From: Spongiibacteraceae bacterium UBA5047
Lineage (GTDB): Bacteria; Pseudomonadota; Gammaproteobacteria; Pseudomonadales; Spongiibacteraceae
Assembly: GCA_002415025.1 (NCBI GenBank)
Contig: DIBR01000065.1
Coordinates: forward strand, 26,384-90,383
DNA: 64,000 bases
Direction: 5' to 3'
Shown: positions 35,438 through 45,326 of the stretch, piece after piece
How the letters are laid out: every line of letters begins with the position of its first letter
Position numbering within the stretch: position 1 is the stretch's first letter
The notes under the pieces: generated by a model
What the model was told of the DNA's origin: nothing
Database searches by the model: none
Seen by the model: the letters and a program-made list of their open reading frames with translations, nothing else
Made by a program: the position numbers and the translations under genes

Positions 35438-37039
35438 ATGAGTATGAATGAAGTGGATCGTCGTCATTTTCTCAAAGGTTTGCTGGGCACGGGCGCAATG
35501 TCTGCCTTGGGTGGCGTGAGCGCCTTGTATTCAGGTGTTGCGCGAGCGTCGGCGCCGGTTAGCGGTTATAAGGCGATAGTGGTTCTCTACCTCTTTGGCG
35601 GCAATGACTCCTACAATATGCTGGTTCCGATGGGGCAGGGTGCCAGCAGTTATGACATCTATAGGGCGAGCCGGGGCAGCGTTGCCGTCAGTGATAATGC
35701 GCTGACACCGGATGTGATTGGTGGCAACCCCTATGCGGTGTCTATGGGCAGCGACGCAGACAAATACTTGTCGGGCCTCTATCCCTTCGCTGATCAGGGC
35801 TTTGGCATCAACGCCATGATGCCCGAGTTTGCGCAGCTCATTAGCAACGAATATGCGGCGGTTGTCGCGAATGTCGGCAGTCTGGTCGAACCCGTCACAA
35901 AGGACAATTTTCGGGACAAGCGTTTGCCCCCCTTTCTTTTCGCCCACAATCACCAAACCCGGGCCATGGAAACCGGGTGGGCCGACAACCTCAATGCCAT
36001 GGGCTGGGCCGGACGGATTGCGGACTTGTGGGGGGCGCACACCGAGTCGGGAGTCAATCGTGGTTCTCCTCTGGGCCTGGGGGTTTCTTTTAGCGGCAAC
36101 AGCCGCTTGCTGACCGGGCGCGAAAACAGCCCTGCGGTCTTGTCACCCAATAACAGCCAGTTGTTTGACGTGACGAACAGCGGTTTTGATACCGGCGTTT
36201 TTCGTCAGCTGAATCAGGAACTCGCTGAGGATCACCCCTTGCGCAGAGTGCTGAAAAAGGCCAACCGGAAGGCTGCCGACTTGTCCGATATTCTCGCCAA
36301 TGAATTTGCGCAAACCGAAGATGATTTTGAAGGGCGAACGGACCCGTACGGCAATTCACTGTTCAGCAACCCGAGCAGAGAACAGCTCAACTTGTCGCGA
36401 GGCCTGTCCGGGCGAACGATCAGCTCAATGCATGCCGCCGCGCGAATGATCAGTCTGGGCCGCGACACCCTGGGCTTGAATCGGCAGGTGATTTATGTGG
36501 GTATGGGTGGCTTTGACAACCACAGCGATTTGACCGGCAAGCACCCGCTGTTGTTGCGGGAGATAAGTCTGGCGCTGTGGGACTTCCAGGTGGCTATGGA
36601 GCATTTGGGAATTGCCGATGAGGTTATGGTCACCACTTTGAGTGATTTTGGTCGCACGCTGGGCAACAACGGCGACGGTACCGATCACGCATGGGCTGGC
36701 AACAACCTGATCATGGGTGGGGGCATCAGGGGCGGGCGGCTGCTGGGGCAGTTGCCGGACATGAATCTGGGGGGCGCCAGCGATATCAGCTCCGGTGCCA
36801 ATGCCAAAGGCCGCTTGATACCCACCACGGCGGTAGACCAGGTGCTGGCCTCAGCCGCCAGCTGGTTTGGGGTGCCCGACAACGATATGCCCGCCATTTT
36901 CCCGAATATCAATAATTTCGAAACGACGCCGGGCGATATTCGCAGCGCTTATTTGCCCTTAATGGAAAGTGACGAAGCCCCGGATCCCGACGACCCCTTC
37001 CCGCTACCTATTCCGCCGATATTAGCTCTTGGCGGCTAG
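35438..37039 (+). CDS. DUF1501 protein with Tat signal
   Basis: A 533-residue protein exported folded: DRRHFLKGLLGTGAMSALGG is a twin-arginine signal, which suggests a cofactor or metal site. The core has the alkaline-phosphatase-superfamily-like blocks VVLYLFGGNDSYNMLVPM, GMGGFDNHSDL, TTLSDFGRTLGNN and GTDHAWAGNNLIMGG, with D/H residues placed as metal ligands. Such proteins are distantly related to sulfatases, but no reaction is proven. It follows the DUF1800 gene by 5 nt, so it is almost certainly co-translated. Confidence 0.9.
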   Translation: MSMNEVDRRHFLKGLLGTGAMSALGGVSALYSGVARASAPVSGYKAIVVLYLFGGNDSYNMLVPMGQGASSYDIYRASRGSVAVSDNALTPDVIGGNPYAVSMGSDADKYLSGLYPFADQGFGINAMMPEFAQLISNEYAAVVANVGSLVEPVTKDNFRDKRLPPFLFAHNHQTRAMETGWADNLNAMGWAGRIADLWGAHTESGVNRGSPLGLGVSFSGNSRLLTGRENSPAVLSPNNSQLFDVTNSGFDTGVFRQLNQELAEDHPLRRVLKKANRKAADLSDILANEFAQTEDDFEGRTDPYGNSLFSNPSREQLNLSRGLSGRTISSMHAAARMISLGRDTLGLNRQVIYVGMGGFDNHSDLTGKHPLLLREISLALWDFQVAMEHLGIADEVMVTTLSDFGRTLGNNGDGTDHAWAGNNLIMGGGIRGGRLLGQLPDMNLGGASDISSGANAKGRLIPTTAVDQVLASAASWFGVPDNDMPAIFPNINNFETTPGDIRSAYLPLMESDEAPDPDDPFPLPIPPILALGG

Positions 37040-37136
37040 GGAGAGCCTGGAAAGCTCTGGATTAATAAGCAGGTAGATGATGTTCTTCAACTATTGCATA
37101 ATGTGATAAGACGCTTCTCATCCATAGGAGATAATA

Positions 37137-37742
37137 ATGAGAATTGCGATGATCGTGCCGGCCTTGTTGATCGCTGCATCGGCAAGCGCCCAGGACTTCA
37201 GCTACCGCTACATTGAAGCTTCGGGTTCGGAGCGCAAAGATAACGAAAGTGATATTACTCTCGATACCGCAAACGTTGCTGTTTCGCTGCAAAGCCGCGC
37301 TGGTGCGTTATTGCAAATATCATTGGGAGCGGGTGAGGCCGAGGACATTGCGGTGGCTGCAGGCGGCCCCGATGGCGATGTTCGCTCAGCTGAGATATTC
37401 ATTGGCGGTGCACGGCAGCTGACTGACAGCACGAGCGCCTGGACCGGCATTGGGGCTGGCCGAACGCGCATTGAACCCGACAGGGGTTCGGACGTCGATA
37501 TCAACGCCGCGCGCTTTTCGCTGGGTCTGCGCCACTGGCTGTTATCGCGCGTTGAGGTCCACGGCAGCACAAGCATCGTCTATTTTGACAACGATAATCT
37601 CGCCGACGAAGAGACAGACGCTGAGCTGCGACTGGGGCTGCGTGTCTACCCCTTGCGCAATGTGTCGCTCAATGTCGAAGGTGCCTACCAGTTCGACGAG
37701 CGTGTTGAAATTGTAAGCGCATCCCTGCGCTACGATTTCTAA
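37137..37742 (+). CDS. Outer-membrane beta-barrel protein
   Basis: A 201-residue exported protein with a signal peptide cut near ASASAQD. About eight to ten amphipathic strands (for example RFSLGLRHWLLSRVEVHGSTSIVYF) end in ASLRYDF, with terminal Phe. I do not recognise a named family. It follows the DUF1501 gene after 97 bp on the same strand and is closed by a terminator, so it may be the outer-membrane part of the same unit. Confidence 0.75.
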   Translation: MRIAMIVPALLIAASASAQDFSYRYIEASGSERKDNESDITLDTANVAVSLQSRAGALLQISLGAGEAEDIAVAAGGPDGDVRSAEIFIGGARQLTDSTSAWTGIGAGRTRIEPDRGSDVDINAARFSLGLRHWLLSRVEVHGSTSIVYFDNDNLADEETDAELRLGLRVYPLRNVSLNVEGAYQFDERVEIVSASLRYDF

Positions 37743-37770
37743 AATCCGCCTCTGATACAGTCCCTTTGTA

Positions 37771-37794
37771 AAGCGGCTTATATTCAGGCCGCTT
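37771..37794 (+). terminator. Terminator after the barrel gene
   Basis: AAGCGGC at 37771-37777, a 10-nt loop, and GCCGCTT at 37788-37794 followed by TCTGTT. It closes the DUF1800/DUF1501/barrel unit. A -10-like TAAAAT at about 37799-37804 just past it may begin nadA transcription. Confidence 0.6.
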
Positions 37795-37838
37795 TCTGTT
37801 AAAATACGCGCCCTAGCAGTTTATACAGGTTGTGTTGG

Positions 37839-38882
37839 ATGGAGCAGCAAGCATCTCCTCAACAATGGGTTCGCGATCAGATTTCCGGTTTGCAGGCCGG
37901 CGTTGAAAGCGTTGAGATAGACCGTGATGCGCAGAAAAAGCGTATCAAGGACTTATTGCAGGCGCGTGACGCCGTTCTGGTTGCCCACTATTACACCGAC
38001 CCCGAAATTCAGGCGCTGGCCGAAGAAACCGGTGGCTGCGTGTCTGACTCCCTCGAAATGGCCCGCTTTGGTCGTGACCACCCGGCCTCGACACTGGTGG
38101 TTGCCGGGGTTAAATTTATGGGTGAGACCGCGAAAATCCTGTCCCCGGACAAGCGGGTGCTAATGCCCACCCTGGAGGCAACCTGTTCGCTGGATATCGG
38201 TTGTCCAGCCGACGAGTTTTCAGACTTTTGCGACCAGCACCCCGATCGCACAGTCGTGGTGTACGCCAACACCTCGGCGGCAGTGAAGGCGCGCGCCGAC
38301 TGGGTTGTGACCTCAAGCATAGCGTTGAAAGTGGTGGATTATCTCGATTCGCAGGGTGAAAAAATCCTGTGGGCACCGGATAAACATCTCGGTAGCTACG
38401 TACAGCGTGAAACCGGCGCCGATGTGTTGCTCTGGGATGGCGCTTGCATTGTGCATGACGAATTCAAGGCGCAGGGTCTGCGCGATTTAATGGCGGTTTA
38501 CCCCGATGCCGCTGTTCTGGTACACCCCGAATCACCCGCCTCGGTTGTTGAACTGGCCGATGTTGTTGGCTCAACGACCCAGATCATCAATGCCGCCCGA
38601 GACTTGGAGAACCGGCAATTTATTGTTGCAACAGACCAGGGCATTTTCTACAAGTTGCAGCAACTGGTTCCCGATAAGGAATTCCTGATTGCACCGACTG
38701 CAGGAAATGGGGCGAGCTGTCGAAGTTGTGCCAACTGCCCCTGGATGGCTATGAATGCGCTGGATAATCTGGCCGAGGCACTTGATCGCGGTTTGAATGA
38801 AGTGCTTGTTGATCCCGGGCTGGCGGACAAGGCGATGATGCCCTTGGACCGCATGCTGGAATTCGCCCGCAAAAACCTCTAA
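37839..38882 (+). CDS. nadA: Quinolinate synthase
   Basis: A 347-residue [4Fe-4S] enzyme that condenses iminoaspartate with dihydroxyacetone phosphate to quinolinate for NAD synthesis. The three cluster cysteines are C116 (ATCSLDIGC), C203 (DGACIVHDE) and C300 ([10 protein letters not shown]). [13 protein letters not shown] is the N-terminal substrate motif. The ATG at 37839 is used; a TTG 9 nt earlier is in frame but has no better ribosome site. nadB and nadC are not in view. Confidence 0.96.
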   Translation: MEQQASPQQWVRDQISGLQAGVESVEIDRDAQKKRIKDLLQARDAVLVAHYYTDPEIQALAEETGGCVSDSLEMARFGRDHPASTLVVAGVKFMGETAKILSPDKRVLMPTLEATCSLDIGCPADEFSDFCDQHPDRTVVVYANTSAAVKARADWVVTSSIALKVVDYLDSQGEKILWAPDKHLGSYVQRETGADVLLWDGACIVHDEFKAQGLRDLMAVYPDAAVLVHPESPASVVELADVVGSTTQIINAARDLENRQFIVATDQGIFYKLQQLVPDKEFLIAPTAGNGASCRSCANCPWMAMNALDNLAEALDRGLNEVLVDPGLADKAMMPLDRMLEFARKNL

Positions 38883-38888
38883 AACCTG

Positions 38889-39286
38889 CTCGCCTGTAGG
38901 GCGGGCCTCCAAGTCCTCACCCAAACCCTCTCCCGCGAGGAGAGGGGCGCACTGAAGGTGGTTGCGGGCACCCTGTCCCTCCGGGAGAGGGTCAAGGCAG
39001 GGTGAGAGATGTCCTTGGTGGCAGCTACCAGCATAGGCTGGATTGCCTGATACGCTGCGCTTAATCAGGCCTACGTAAAATTCCCCCAGCAGCGTCGCGT
39101 CTGGGGAGCCTGCCTTTCCCTCCGGGAGAGGGTCAAGGCAGGGTGAGAGATGTCCTTGGTGGCAGCTACCAGCATAGGCTGGATTGCCTGATACGCTGCG
39201 CTTAATCAAGCCTACGTAAAATTTCCCCACCAGCGTCGCGTCTGTGGGAGCCTGCCCTGCAGGCGAATAATCCCGCAAAAGCTGTC
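38889..39286. repeat. REP-rich spacer with a 141-bp tandem duplication
   Basis: About 400 bp without a gene. It holds a class B remnant at 38889-38910, class C pieces (CCCTCTCCC...GGGAGAGGG) from 38926, and then two nearly identical 141-bp copies at about 38976-39116 and 39117-39257. Each copy has a class C arm, a class A palindrome (39045-39074 and 39186-39215) and half of a class B element. The last is completed at 39243-39267. The copies differ at only a few positions, pointing to recent duplication. Confidence 0.8.
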
Positions 39287-40780
39287 CTAAAACTTTTTCA
39301 GTGTGTCGCGCAATTCCTGCAGGTCTTTCATGCGTCGGCTTAAACGATGCCGCGCAACTTTGTTGCTCTCTGTGAGTGGCCAGGCGTAGTGCAATTGTTT
39401 TTCTGCGCTGTCGAGAAAACCCCGCAGAATAAAGTACTCGGCCCGTGCCATATGCACTCCCAGAATATTGCCTGACAGGCCGTGAACCTCAGCAAGCTGA
39501 TACCACAGTGCCGGATCGTCAGGGCGCCGCTTGCTTTGTTCTACCAATACCTCTTCAGCCTCGGGTGCCCGGCCCGCACGCTGCAATACATCGGCAAGCG
39601 TCATGGTCAGGGCATTGTTGCCGGGGTTCAGGGACACGTGCTTGCGCAGTTGCTCAATAGCCGCGCCGTAGTCCTTTTGCCCGGCCAGAATGTTGGCGTT
39701 GGCTACCACGTAAGCGATGCGATTGGGGTCTTCCGCCAGCAGGGGCTTTAATTGTTCGCCGGCTTGTTGCCACTCGTCATTTGCCATCAGGGCGATCACA
39801 AGTCCGTAGCTGCTGGCCTCGCTCGGCTTGTTTTTTTGCTCATGTTGCCACTGGTTAAGTATGTCACGCTTGTTGTTTGCCAATTCCAGTTCGGCCCGCT
39901 TTTTCATCAGCTGGAAATTCAGGTTGTCGGTATAAACATTGCGAGGATACTGACGAGCGCGGTTTGCGCCATCGCTGATGCGGTTTTCGGTTAACGGGTG
40001 AGTCAGCAGGAATTCGGGGGGGCGGTTGCTGTTGAAGCGCAGACGGCGATTCATGATTTCGAACATGGCGGGTATGCCGCCCGGATCCATGCCGGCTTTC
40101 GACAGTGTTTGCATGCCGATACGGTCGGCTTCCTGTTCATGCTCCCGGCTGAAGCGCAGTTGCGATTGCATGGCTGCAGCCTGTCCGGTCGCTATTGCGG
40201 CAATGCCTGCATCGCTGCCGGTGGTGGCTGCGAGAACGATGCCGGCCAGTAAGCCGGCCATCATCGACAGGTTGCCAGCCGTTTGTTTGTCGAGCGAGCG
40301 AACGAAGTGACGTTGGCTAAGGTGGGCCAATTCGTGGCTGAGTACGCCGGCGAGCTGTGCCTCGTTTTCAGCGTACAAGAGCAAGCCGTTGTGCACTCCG
40401 ACAACTCCGCCGGGCACAGCAAAGGCGTTAAGCGCTCTGTTGTTGACGATTACGAGTTCCAGGCGCTTGTCGCTCAAGGCGCTGTGCCTTGCCAGACGGT
40501 AAATCAGATCTTCCAGGTAGTCCTGCATCAAGGGGTCTGATACGGTTTCAACCCGGCCGCGAAAGGCCTTCAGCCAGGCTCTGCCGAGCTCATGCTCCTG
40601 CTCCAGGCTGAATTTGCTGGAGCTGCCATCGCCCAACTCCGGCAGATTATAGTCTGAGGTGTTGGTGTCATCGCTGCCCTGCGCAGCTGCGACGTGTGTG
40701 AACAAGGGCAGGGTAAAGGCCAGCAACAGGCAGAGCGTCAGGGATTTTACAGCAGTAATATTGGGCATTGTGTCGGGCAT
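39287..40780 (-). CDS. bepA: BepA-like M48 metalloprotease with TPR domain
   Basis: A 497-residue periplasmic protein. The signal peptide (SLTLCLLLAFTLPLFTHVAAAQ) follows MPDTMPNITAVK, so the start is placed at 40780 and not at the earlier codon at 40915. The zinc motif is H149-E150-x-x-H153 (SHELAHLSQRH) and the third ligand lies in EHEQEADRIGM. The C-terminal half shows TPR-like helices (ALMANDEWQQAGEQLKPLLAEDP). BepA degrades or chaperones stalled LptD and other barrel proteins in the periplasm. Confidence 0.9.
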   Translation of the reverse strand: MPDTMPNITAVKSLTLCLLLAFTLPLFTHVAAAQGSDDTNTSDYNLPELGDGSSSKFSLEQEHELGRAWLKAFRGRVETVSDPLMQDYLEDLIYRLARHSALSDKRLELVIVNNRALNAFAVPGGVVGVHNGLLLYAENEAQLAGVLSHELAHLSQRHFVRSLDKQTAGNLSMMAGLLAGIVLAATTGSDAGIAAIATGQAAAMQSQLRFSREHEQEADRIGMQTLSKAGMDPGGIPAMFEIMNRRLRFNSNRPPEFLLTHPLTENRISDGANRARQYPRNVYTDNLNFQLMKKRAELELANNKRDILNQWQHEQKNKPSEASSYGLVIALMANDEWQQAGEQLKPLLAEDPNRIAYVVANANILAGQKDYGAAIEQLRKHVSLNPGNNALTMTLADVLQRAGRAPEAEEVLVEQSKRRPDDPALWYQLAEVHGLSGNILGVHMARAEYFILRGFLDSAEKQLHYAWPLTESNKVARHRLSRRMKDLQELRDTLKKF

Positions 40781-40988
40781 GATTGAACAACGTTCCACTT
40801 TAGCGTTTAGCCTGTGGGCAAAACAAGCAACAATCTCTCCGACAGCCAATTTTGTGAAAAGTGCCGGTACTTGTGCGGCTGTGACCCTCTTGATGCAACC
40901 GTTATACTGCCTCACGTGCCGGCAGCAAAGAAATGCCTGTTATGATTGGCCCGCCGACCACCAAATATATAGTGTGAGCAAGCCCTGA

Positions 40989-41222
40989 ATGAATGAAACC
41001 TGTAATGTGACCCTTGATGCGCGCGGTCTCGATTGCCCTCTGCCACTGTTGAAGGCAAAGCAGGCGCTAAACCGGATGGAGGCAGGCGAGTTGCTTGAAA
41101 TTTATGCAACTGACGCCGGCTCTGTGCGCGATTTTGCCGTATTCTCCGAGCAAAGCGGGCATAGCTTGCTGTGCTCTGAGCAGCTTGGTGACGAGTACCA
41201 CTACATAATCAAAAAATCCTGA
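40989..41222 (+). CDS. TusA/YeeD-like sulfur carrier protein
   Basis: A 77-residue protein of the TusA family. The active cysteine is C16 in LDARGLDCPLPLLKAKQAL, and the fold ends FAVFSEQSGH-LLCSEQ. Such proteins relay sulfane sulfur for tRNA 2-thiouridine or other pathways. The 13-nt gap to the AI-2E transporter gene, a recurring neighbour of this group in gammaproteobacteria, supports a short operon. True TusA is equally possible. Confidence 0.85.
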   Translation: MNETCNVTLDARGLDCPLPLLKAKQALNRMEAGELLEIYATDAGSVRDFAVFSEQSGHSLLCSEQLGDEYHYIIKKS

Positions 41223-41235
41223 GATCGGAAACCCA

Positions 41236-42336
41236 ATGTTAAACATCATTCGCACCTGGATTAACCGGCTGTTTGCAGAAGAAGAAACAGTGGTACTACT
41301 GCTACTCGTAACTGCCGCACTGGTTATGATTGTCACCCTGGGTAATGTGTTAACCCCGTTGATCGCCAGCCTGGTGTTTGCCTTTATGATGCAGGGCCTC
41401 ATTCTGCAGATGACCCGGCGAGGAGCGCCGCGCTGGTTTGCGATTACGGTTGCGTACCTGCTGTTTATGACCATGTTCTTTGGCTTTATTTTTGGTTTGA
41501 TGCCATTGGTCTGGAAACAGCTGACCGCCTTGATACAGGAGTTGCCCACGTTGCTGCGGCAATTACAGCAGTCGCTGTTGTTGCTGCCTTCACGCTCGGA
41601 GCTGGTATCCGAGGCGCAAGTTCGGGAGTTGGTTGGCGTGGCAGGCGCGGAACTCGGCAAGTTCGGGCAGCGCATTGTATCCTTCTCCATTGCCCAGATT
41701 CCCAACCTTCTCGGCCTGCTGATCTATATTGTGCTGGTGCCAATTCTCGTGTTCTTCTTTCTGAAAGACAAAGACCAGATTCTGGGTTGGATGGCGGGTT
41801 TTCTGCCTGCCAAGCGTCCGTTGATGACAAAAGTCTGGAGTGAAATGAACGACCAGGTTGCCAATTACGTGCGTGGCAAAGGGATTGAAATTGTTATTGT
41901 AGGCGTTGCTACTTACGTCAGCTTTGTCTGGATGCAGCTCAACTATGCTGCGTTGCTCGCGTTGTTGGTGGGACTCTCAGTTGTAATTCCTTACATCGGT
42001 GCGGCGGTTGTGACCGTACCAGTATTGTTAGTGGGATATTTACAGTGGGGCACAGGTTCGGAATTTTATACGCTGTTGCTGGTCTATGGCATTGTTCAAG
42101 GGCTGGACGGCAACGTGCTGGTACCGCTGTTATTTTCTGAAGTCGTCAATATGCACCCCGTTGCGATCATCGTTTCGGTGCTGGTGTTTGGCGGCATATG
42201 GGGCTTGTGGGGAGTGTTTTTTGCCATCCCCCTCGCAACCTTAATCAAGGCCATTCTCAATGCTTGGCCAACGTCAGGGCCTGCATCCGGATATACATCC
42301 GATAGTGCTCCGAAGGAGGAAGTATCCGCATCATGA
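41236..42336 (+). CDS. AI-2E family transporter (PerM-like)
   Basis: A 366-residue membrane protein with about eight helices. Family features include LTPLIASLVFAFMMQGL in the first pair, the amphipathic region QQSLLLLPSRSELVSEAQVRELV, LVPILVFFFLKDKDQIL, and PYIGAAVVTVPVLLVGYLQWG. The VVNMHPVAIIVSVLVFGGIWGLWGVFFAIPLA block closes it. These proteins export small solutes or ions; AI-2 export is shown for only a few. The final ATGA overlaps the start of the M16 gene. Confidence 0.88.
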   Translation: MLNIIRTWINRLFAEEETVVLLLLVTAALVMIVTLGNVLTPLIASLVFAFMMQGLILQMTRRGAPRWFAITVAYLLFMTMFFGFIFGLMPLVWKQLTALIQELPTLLRQLQQSLLLLPSRSELVSEAQVRELVGVAGAELGKFGQRIVSFSIAQIPNLLGLLIYIVLVPILVFFFLKDKDQILGWMAGFLPAKRPLMTKVWSEMNDQVANYVRGKGIEIVIVGVATYVSFVWMQLNYAALLALLVGLSVVIPYIGAAVVTVPVLLVGYLQWGTGSEFYTLLLVYGIVQGLDGNVLVPLLFSEVVNMHPVAIIVSVLVFGGIWGLWGVFFAIPLATLIKAILNAWPTSGPASGYTSDSAPKEEVSAS

Positions 42337-45200
42337 GAGTTCACACCGCACTGAGTTACAGCCTGTTATTGTTGACGGCGGGCTGGTTAACCGCCTGCAG
42401 TGGCGGCAAATCGGATTTTACGGTGGCCATGCCGCAGACGGACAATCGCGAAGTGCGCTATGTGCGTCTCGATAACGAGATGCAGGTTGTTCTGATTTCT
42501 GATCCGGGTGTCGACAAGGCTGCAGCGTCGCTGGATGTGAATATAGGTAGCCGTCAGGACCCGGATGACCGGCAGGGGCTGGCGCACTTTCTCGAACACA
42601 TGCTGTTTCTCGGGACTGAAAAATACCCCGACGCGGGCGAGTACCAATCCTTTATCTCCTCGCACGGTGGAACGCACAATGCCTACACCTCGTTTGAACA
42701 CACCAACTACTTTTTTGATATCGGCGCCGAACACCTTGAAGACGGGCTTGACCGCTTCGCCCAGTTTTTTATCGCGCCGCTGTTTAATCCGGAATTTGTA
42801 CCCCGGGAAGTCAACGCTGTCGATTCCGAGTATCAGGCGCGCATTCAAAATGATTATCGGCGTGCGCTGGATGTTTTCAAGGAGCTGATCAACCCTGAGC
42901 ACCCCTTTGCCAAATTTACGGTAGGTAATCTGTCAACCTTGCTGGGCGGGCGCGGAGAAGATGCGTTGCGGCAGTCGTTGTTGGATTTCTACGAGGACTA
43001 CTACTCGGCCAATAGAATGACGCTGGTGGTTATTGGCAGGGAAGATCTCGATGACCTTCAGGCCATGGTTGATGATCGTTTTAGCGAGGTAGAGAATCGC
43101 AAAGTCAAAATTGACGACATTGAAAAGCCCCTGCTGAAAGACGCTCCCCTGCAGTTCACTTTAAAGCCGCGCAAGGAGCTGCGCGAGCTGTCAATAAGCT
43201 TTCCGGTGCCTGATTTGAGGGCCCGCTATCACGAGAAGCCGCTCAACTATATAGGCCATATTCTCGGTCACGAGTCTGAAGGTAGTTTGCTTTACCTGCT
43301 GAAGGCCAAGGGCTGGGCAGAGCGCTTGCGCGCTGGTAGCGGCATTGAGTTTGATGGCGGCGGCATGTTTTCGATTGATATCGAATTGACGCCGGCCGGT
43401 ATGGCGAATGTCGACTATGTGAGCGATGCGGTATTTGAAGCGATCGCTTTGCTGCGTGAATCGGGTGTCGAACCCTGGCGTTATCAGGAGCTGGCAGATA
43501 TCGCCAAGCTGCAGTTTGATTTTCGCACACGCCCCGAGGAGATCAGCGAAGTCAGCCGGCTGGCGCACAACCTGCATTACTACAGCCCGGATGATGTTAT
43601 TCGCGGTGACTATGCAATGGAAGAGTTCAATGCCGGGCTGATCCAGTCGGTACTTGATGAGATGCGCGTTGACAATGCGGTGGTGGCGATTACACGCCCG
43701 GACGTAGAGGCCGAACAGGAATCGCAGCTCTACGCGGTACCTTATACCAGTGCCGCGCCGTCTGAAGAAACACTTGAACGCTGGCGTCAGCGTACCGGGC
43801 TGCCCGGTTTGGCCCTGCCCAAGCCCAACCCCTTTATCGCCAGTTCGCTGGCTCTCGAGACGGCAGAGTCGGGAAGCGATGTTCCCAGGCGCATTATTAA
43901 TACTGATCGCGTGGCCGCATGGCATATGTTGGACAAGCGCTTTCCCTTGCCCAAAGGCAACCTGAATATTCTTGTTCGCTCGCCCAGTGCCAGCCGCGAC
44001 GCCACCCGGCAAGCGGCTGCTGAAATATGGGTGCGTATGGTGCGCGATGAGCTCAATGCCTTTACCTATCCGGCCCAGCTAGCGGGCCTAGATTACTCGC
44101 TCAGTGCACAATGGGACGGCCTGTCGTTGGAGATTCGCGGCTTTGACGATAAGCAGGGCATGCTGCTTGATAGTATCGCCAGCCGTCTGGCGAATCCGGA
44201 GTGGGATGAAGTGCGTTTCCAGCGCGTGAAAATGGATTACATTCGCGATCTGGAAAACAACCAGCACAACGAGCCTTATCGCTATTTATCGCAAGAGTTG
44301 TCGCAATCGCTGCGTCGTTATCGATGGTCGGCCACAGACCGGCTTGCCGCTGCCAACCGTCTGGGTTTGAAGGAGGTCAAAGCCTACTCACGCGAACTGA
44401 TGTCGGCCACGCAAATTTATGTGCAGGCGCACGGCAACTACAGCGAGGCTGATACGCGCGAGTTCGCAAATATTACGGCTGATTTTTTATTGGGTGATCG
44501 ACTGCCCGATGCCCAGCCAGAGCAGGTTCGGCGTATTCCGGAAGGTGATTTTGGAAAACATTTCAAGACAGAGCACGCTGATGCTGCCTTGGTCTGGTAT
44601 GTGCAGGCGCCGGACCCCGGGCATCGGGCGCGTATCGTAATGGGAATTGCCGGGCAAATGCTCGGTGCGGATTTTTTCCACAAACTGAGAACTGAAAAGC
44701 AGTTGGGATACGTGGTATCAGCCGGCGCCTATCCGGTGCGGGAAGTGCCGGGGCTCTACTTTATGGTGCAGTCGCCTGTGGCAGATACGGCAAAGCTTCA
44801 GAGAGAATTTACCGGCTTTCTCAGTGACTGGCTGGACAATGGCTTGGAAGAAGCATCCTTTGAGCAGCACAAGCAGGCGCTGCGCGCGAAGCTGATGGAG
44901 TCGCCGCGCAACTTATGGGCGGCGGGCGATCAATTCTGGCAGGATCTGATGAACGGCTACACCCGGTTCGATAGCCGTGAGCAACTTGTTTCAGTGCTTG
45001 ACGACATGGGTTTCGATGCCTGGAAAGATGACTTGCGCGAGGCGCTGGCCACCGACAACAAGCGCTCGCTCTGGCTGCAGATGGGGGGGCGCTGGGGCCA
45101 GCAGGCGCTGGGAACTCAGGAATTGCCGGGGGCGCGCAGTGTCGGCAAAAAGCGGCAATATTATCTGTACGAACACCCGCGTATCGGCGGCAGTTTGTAA
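42333..45200 (+). CDS. Pitrilysin-like M16 insulinase-family protease (lipoprotein)
   Basis: A 955-residue secreted protease. The signal ends LTAC (lipobox Cys22). The inverted zinc motif HFLEH is at 85-89 (H85, E88, H89), and a downstream glutamate in the NAVDSEYQ block near 165 supplies the third ligand. Four M16 half-domains make up the full length, as in protease III and insulysin. The substrate set is small peptides in the periplasm. It is translationally coupled to the upstream transporter by a 4-nt overlap. Confidence 0.92.
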   Translation: MRVHTALSYSLLLLTAGWLTACSGGKSDFTVAMPQTDNREVRYVRLDNEMQVVLISDPGVDKAAASLDVNIGSRQDPDDRQGLAHFLEHMLFLGTEKYPDAGEYQSFISSHGGTHNAYTSFEHTNYFFDIGAEHLEDGLDRFAQFFIAPLFNPEFVPREVNAVDSEYQARIQNDYRRALDVFKELINPEHPFAKFTVGNLSTLLGGRGEDALRQSLLDFYEDYYSANRMTLVVIGREDLDDLQAMVDDRFSEVENRKVKIDDIEKPLLKDAPLQFTLKPRKELRELSISFPVPDLRARYHEKPLNYIGHILGHESEGSLLYLLKAKGWAERLRAGSGIEFDGGGMFSIDIELTPAGMANVDYVSDAVFEAIALLRESGVEPWRYQELADIAKLQFDFRTRPEEISEVSRLAHNLHYYSPDDVIRGDYAMEEFNAGLIQSVLDEMRVDNAVVAITRPDVEAEQESQLYAVPYTSAAPSEETLERWRQRTGLPGLALPKPNPFIASSLALETAESGSDVPRRIINTDRVAAWHMLDKRFPLPKGNLNILVRSPSASRDATRQAAAEIWVRMVRDELNAFTYPAQLAGLDYSLSAQWDGLSLEIRGFDDKQGMLLDSIASRLANPEWDEVRFQRVKMDYIRDLENNQHNEPYRYLSQELSQSLRRYRWSATDRLAAANRLGLKEVKAYSRELMSATQIYVQAHGNYSEADTREFANITADFLLGDRLPDAQPEQVRRIPEGDFGKHFKTEHADAALVWYVQAPDPGHRARIVMGIAGQMLGADFFHKLRTEKQLGYVVSAGAYPVREVPGLYFMVQSPVADTAKLQREFTGFLSDWLDNGLEEASFEQHKQALRAKLMESPRNLWAAGDQFWQDLMNGYTRFDSREQLVSVLDDMGFDAWKDDLREALATDNKRSLWLQMGGRWGQQALGTQELPGARSVGKKRQYYLYEHPRIGGSL

Positions 45201-45204
45201 TAAA

Positions 45205-45221
45205 ACTACAAAATTTGTAGT
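45205..45221. promoter_or_regulatory. 17-bp perfect dyad upstream of aceE (1)
   Basis: ACTACAAA-A-TTTGTAGT is a perfect palindrome around a central A, beginning 5 nt after the M16 protease stop. No T-run follows, so an operator is as likely as a terminator. Confidence 0.4.
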
Positions 45222-45326
45222 CGCGGCCAGCTCTACATAACACGCTAAAAATTAATATGTTTTCACTGAAAACTATTGGCTGGCCCGCATTGCTACCGGA
45301 ATTGTCCTTGCAGTTTCAGGTTAAAG

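Noticed and set aside
38571..39278. A 235-residue minus-strand open frame covering the end of nadA and the repeats
   Set aside because: Its protein contains the same 40-residue segment twice because it reads through the 141-bp tandem repeat, and it overlaps nadA. It is a repeat artefact.
43191..44012. A 273-residue minus-strand frame inside the M16 protease gene
   Set aside because: Antisense shadow with no start context and no domain. The plus-strand protease has continuous motifs.
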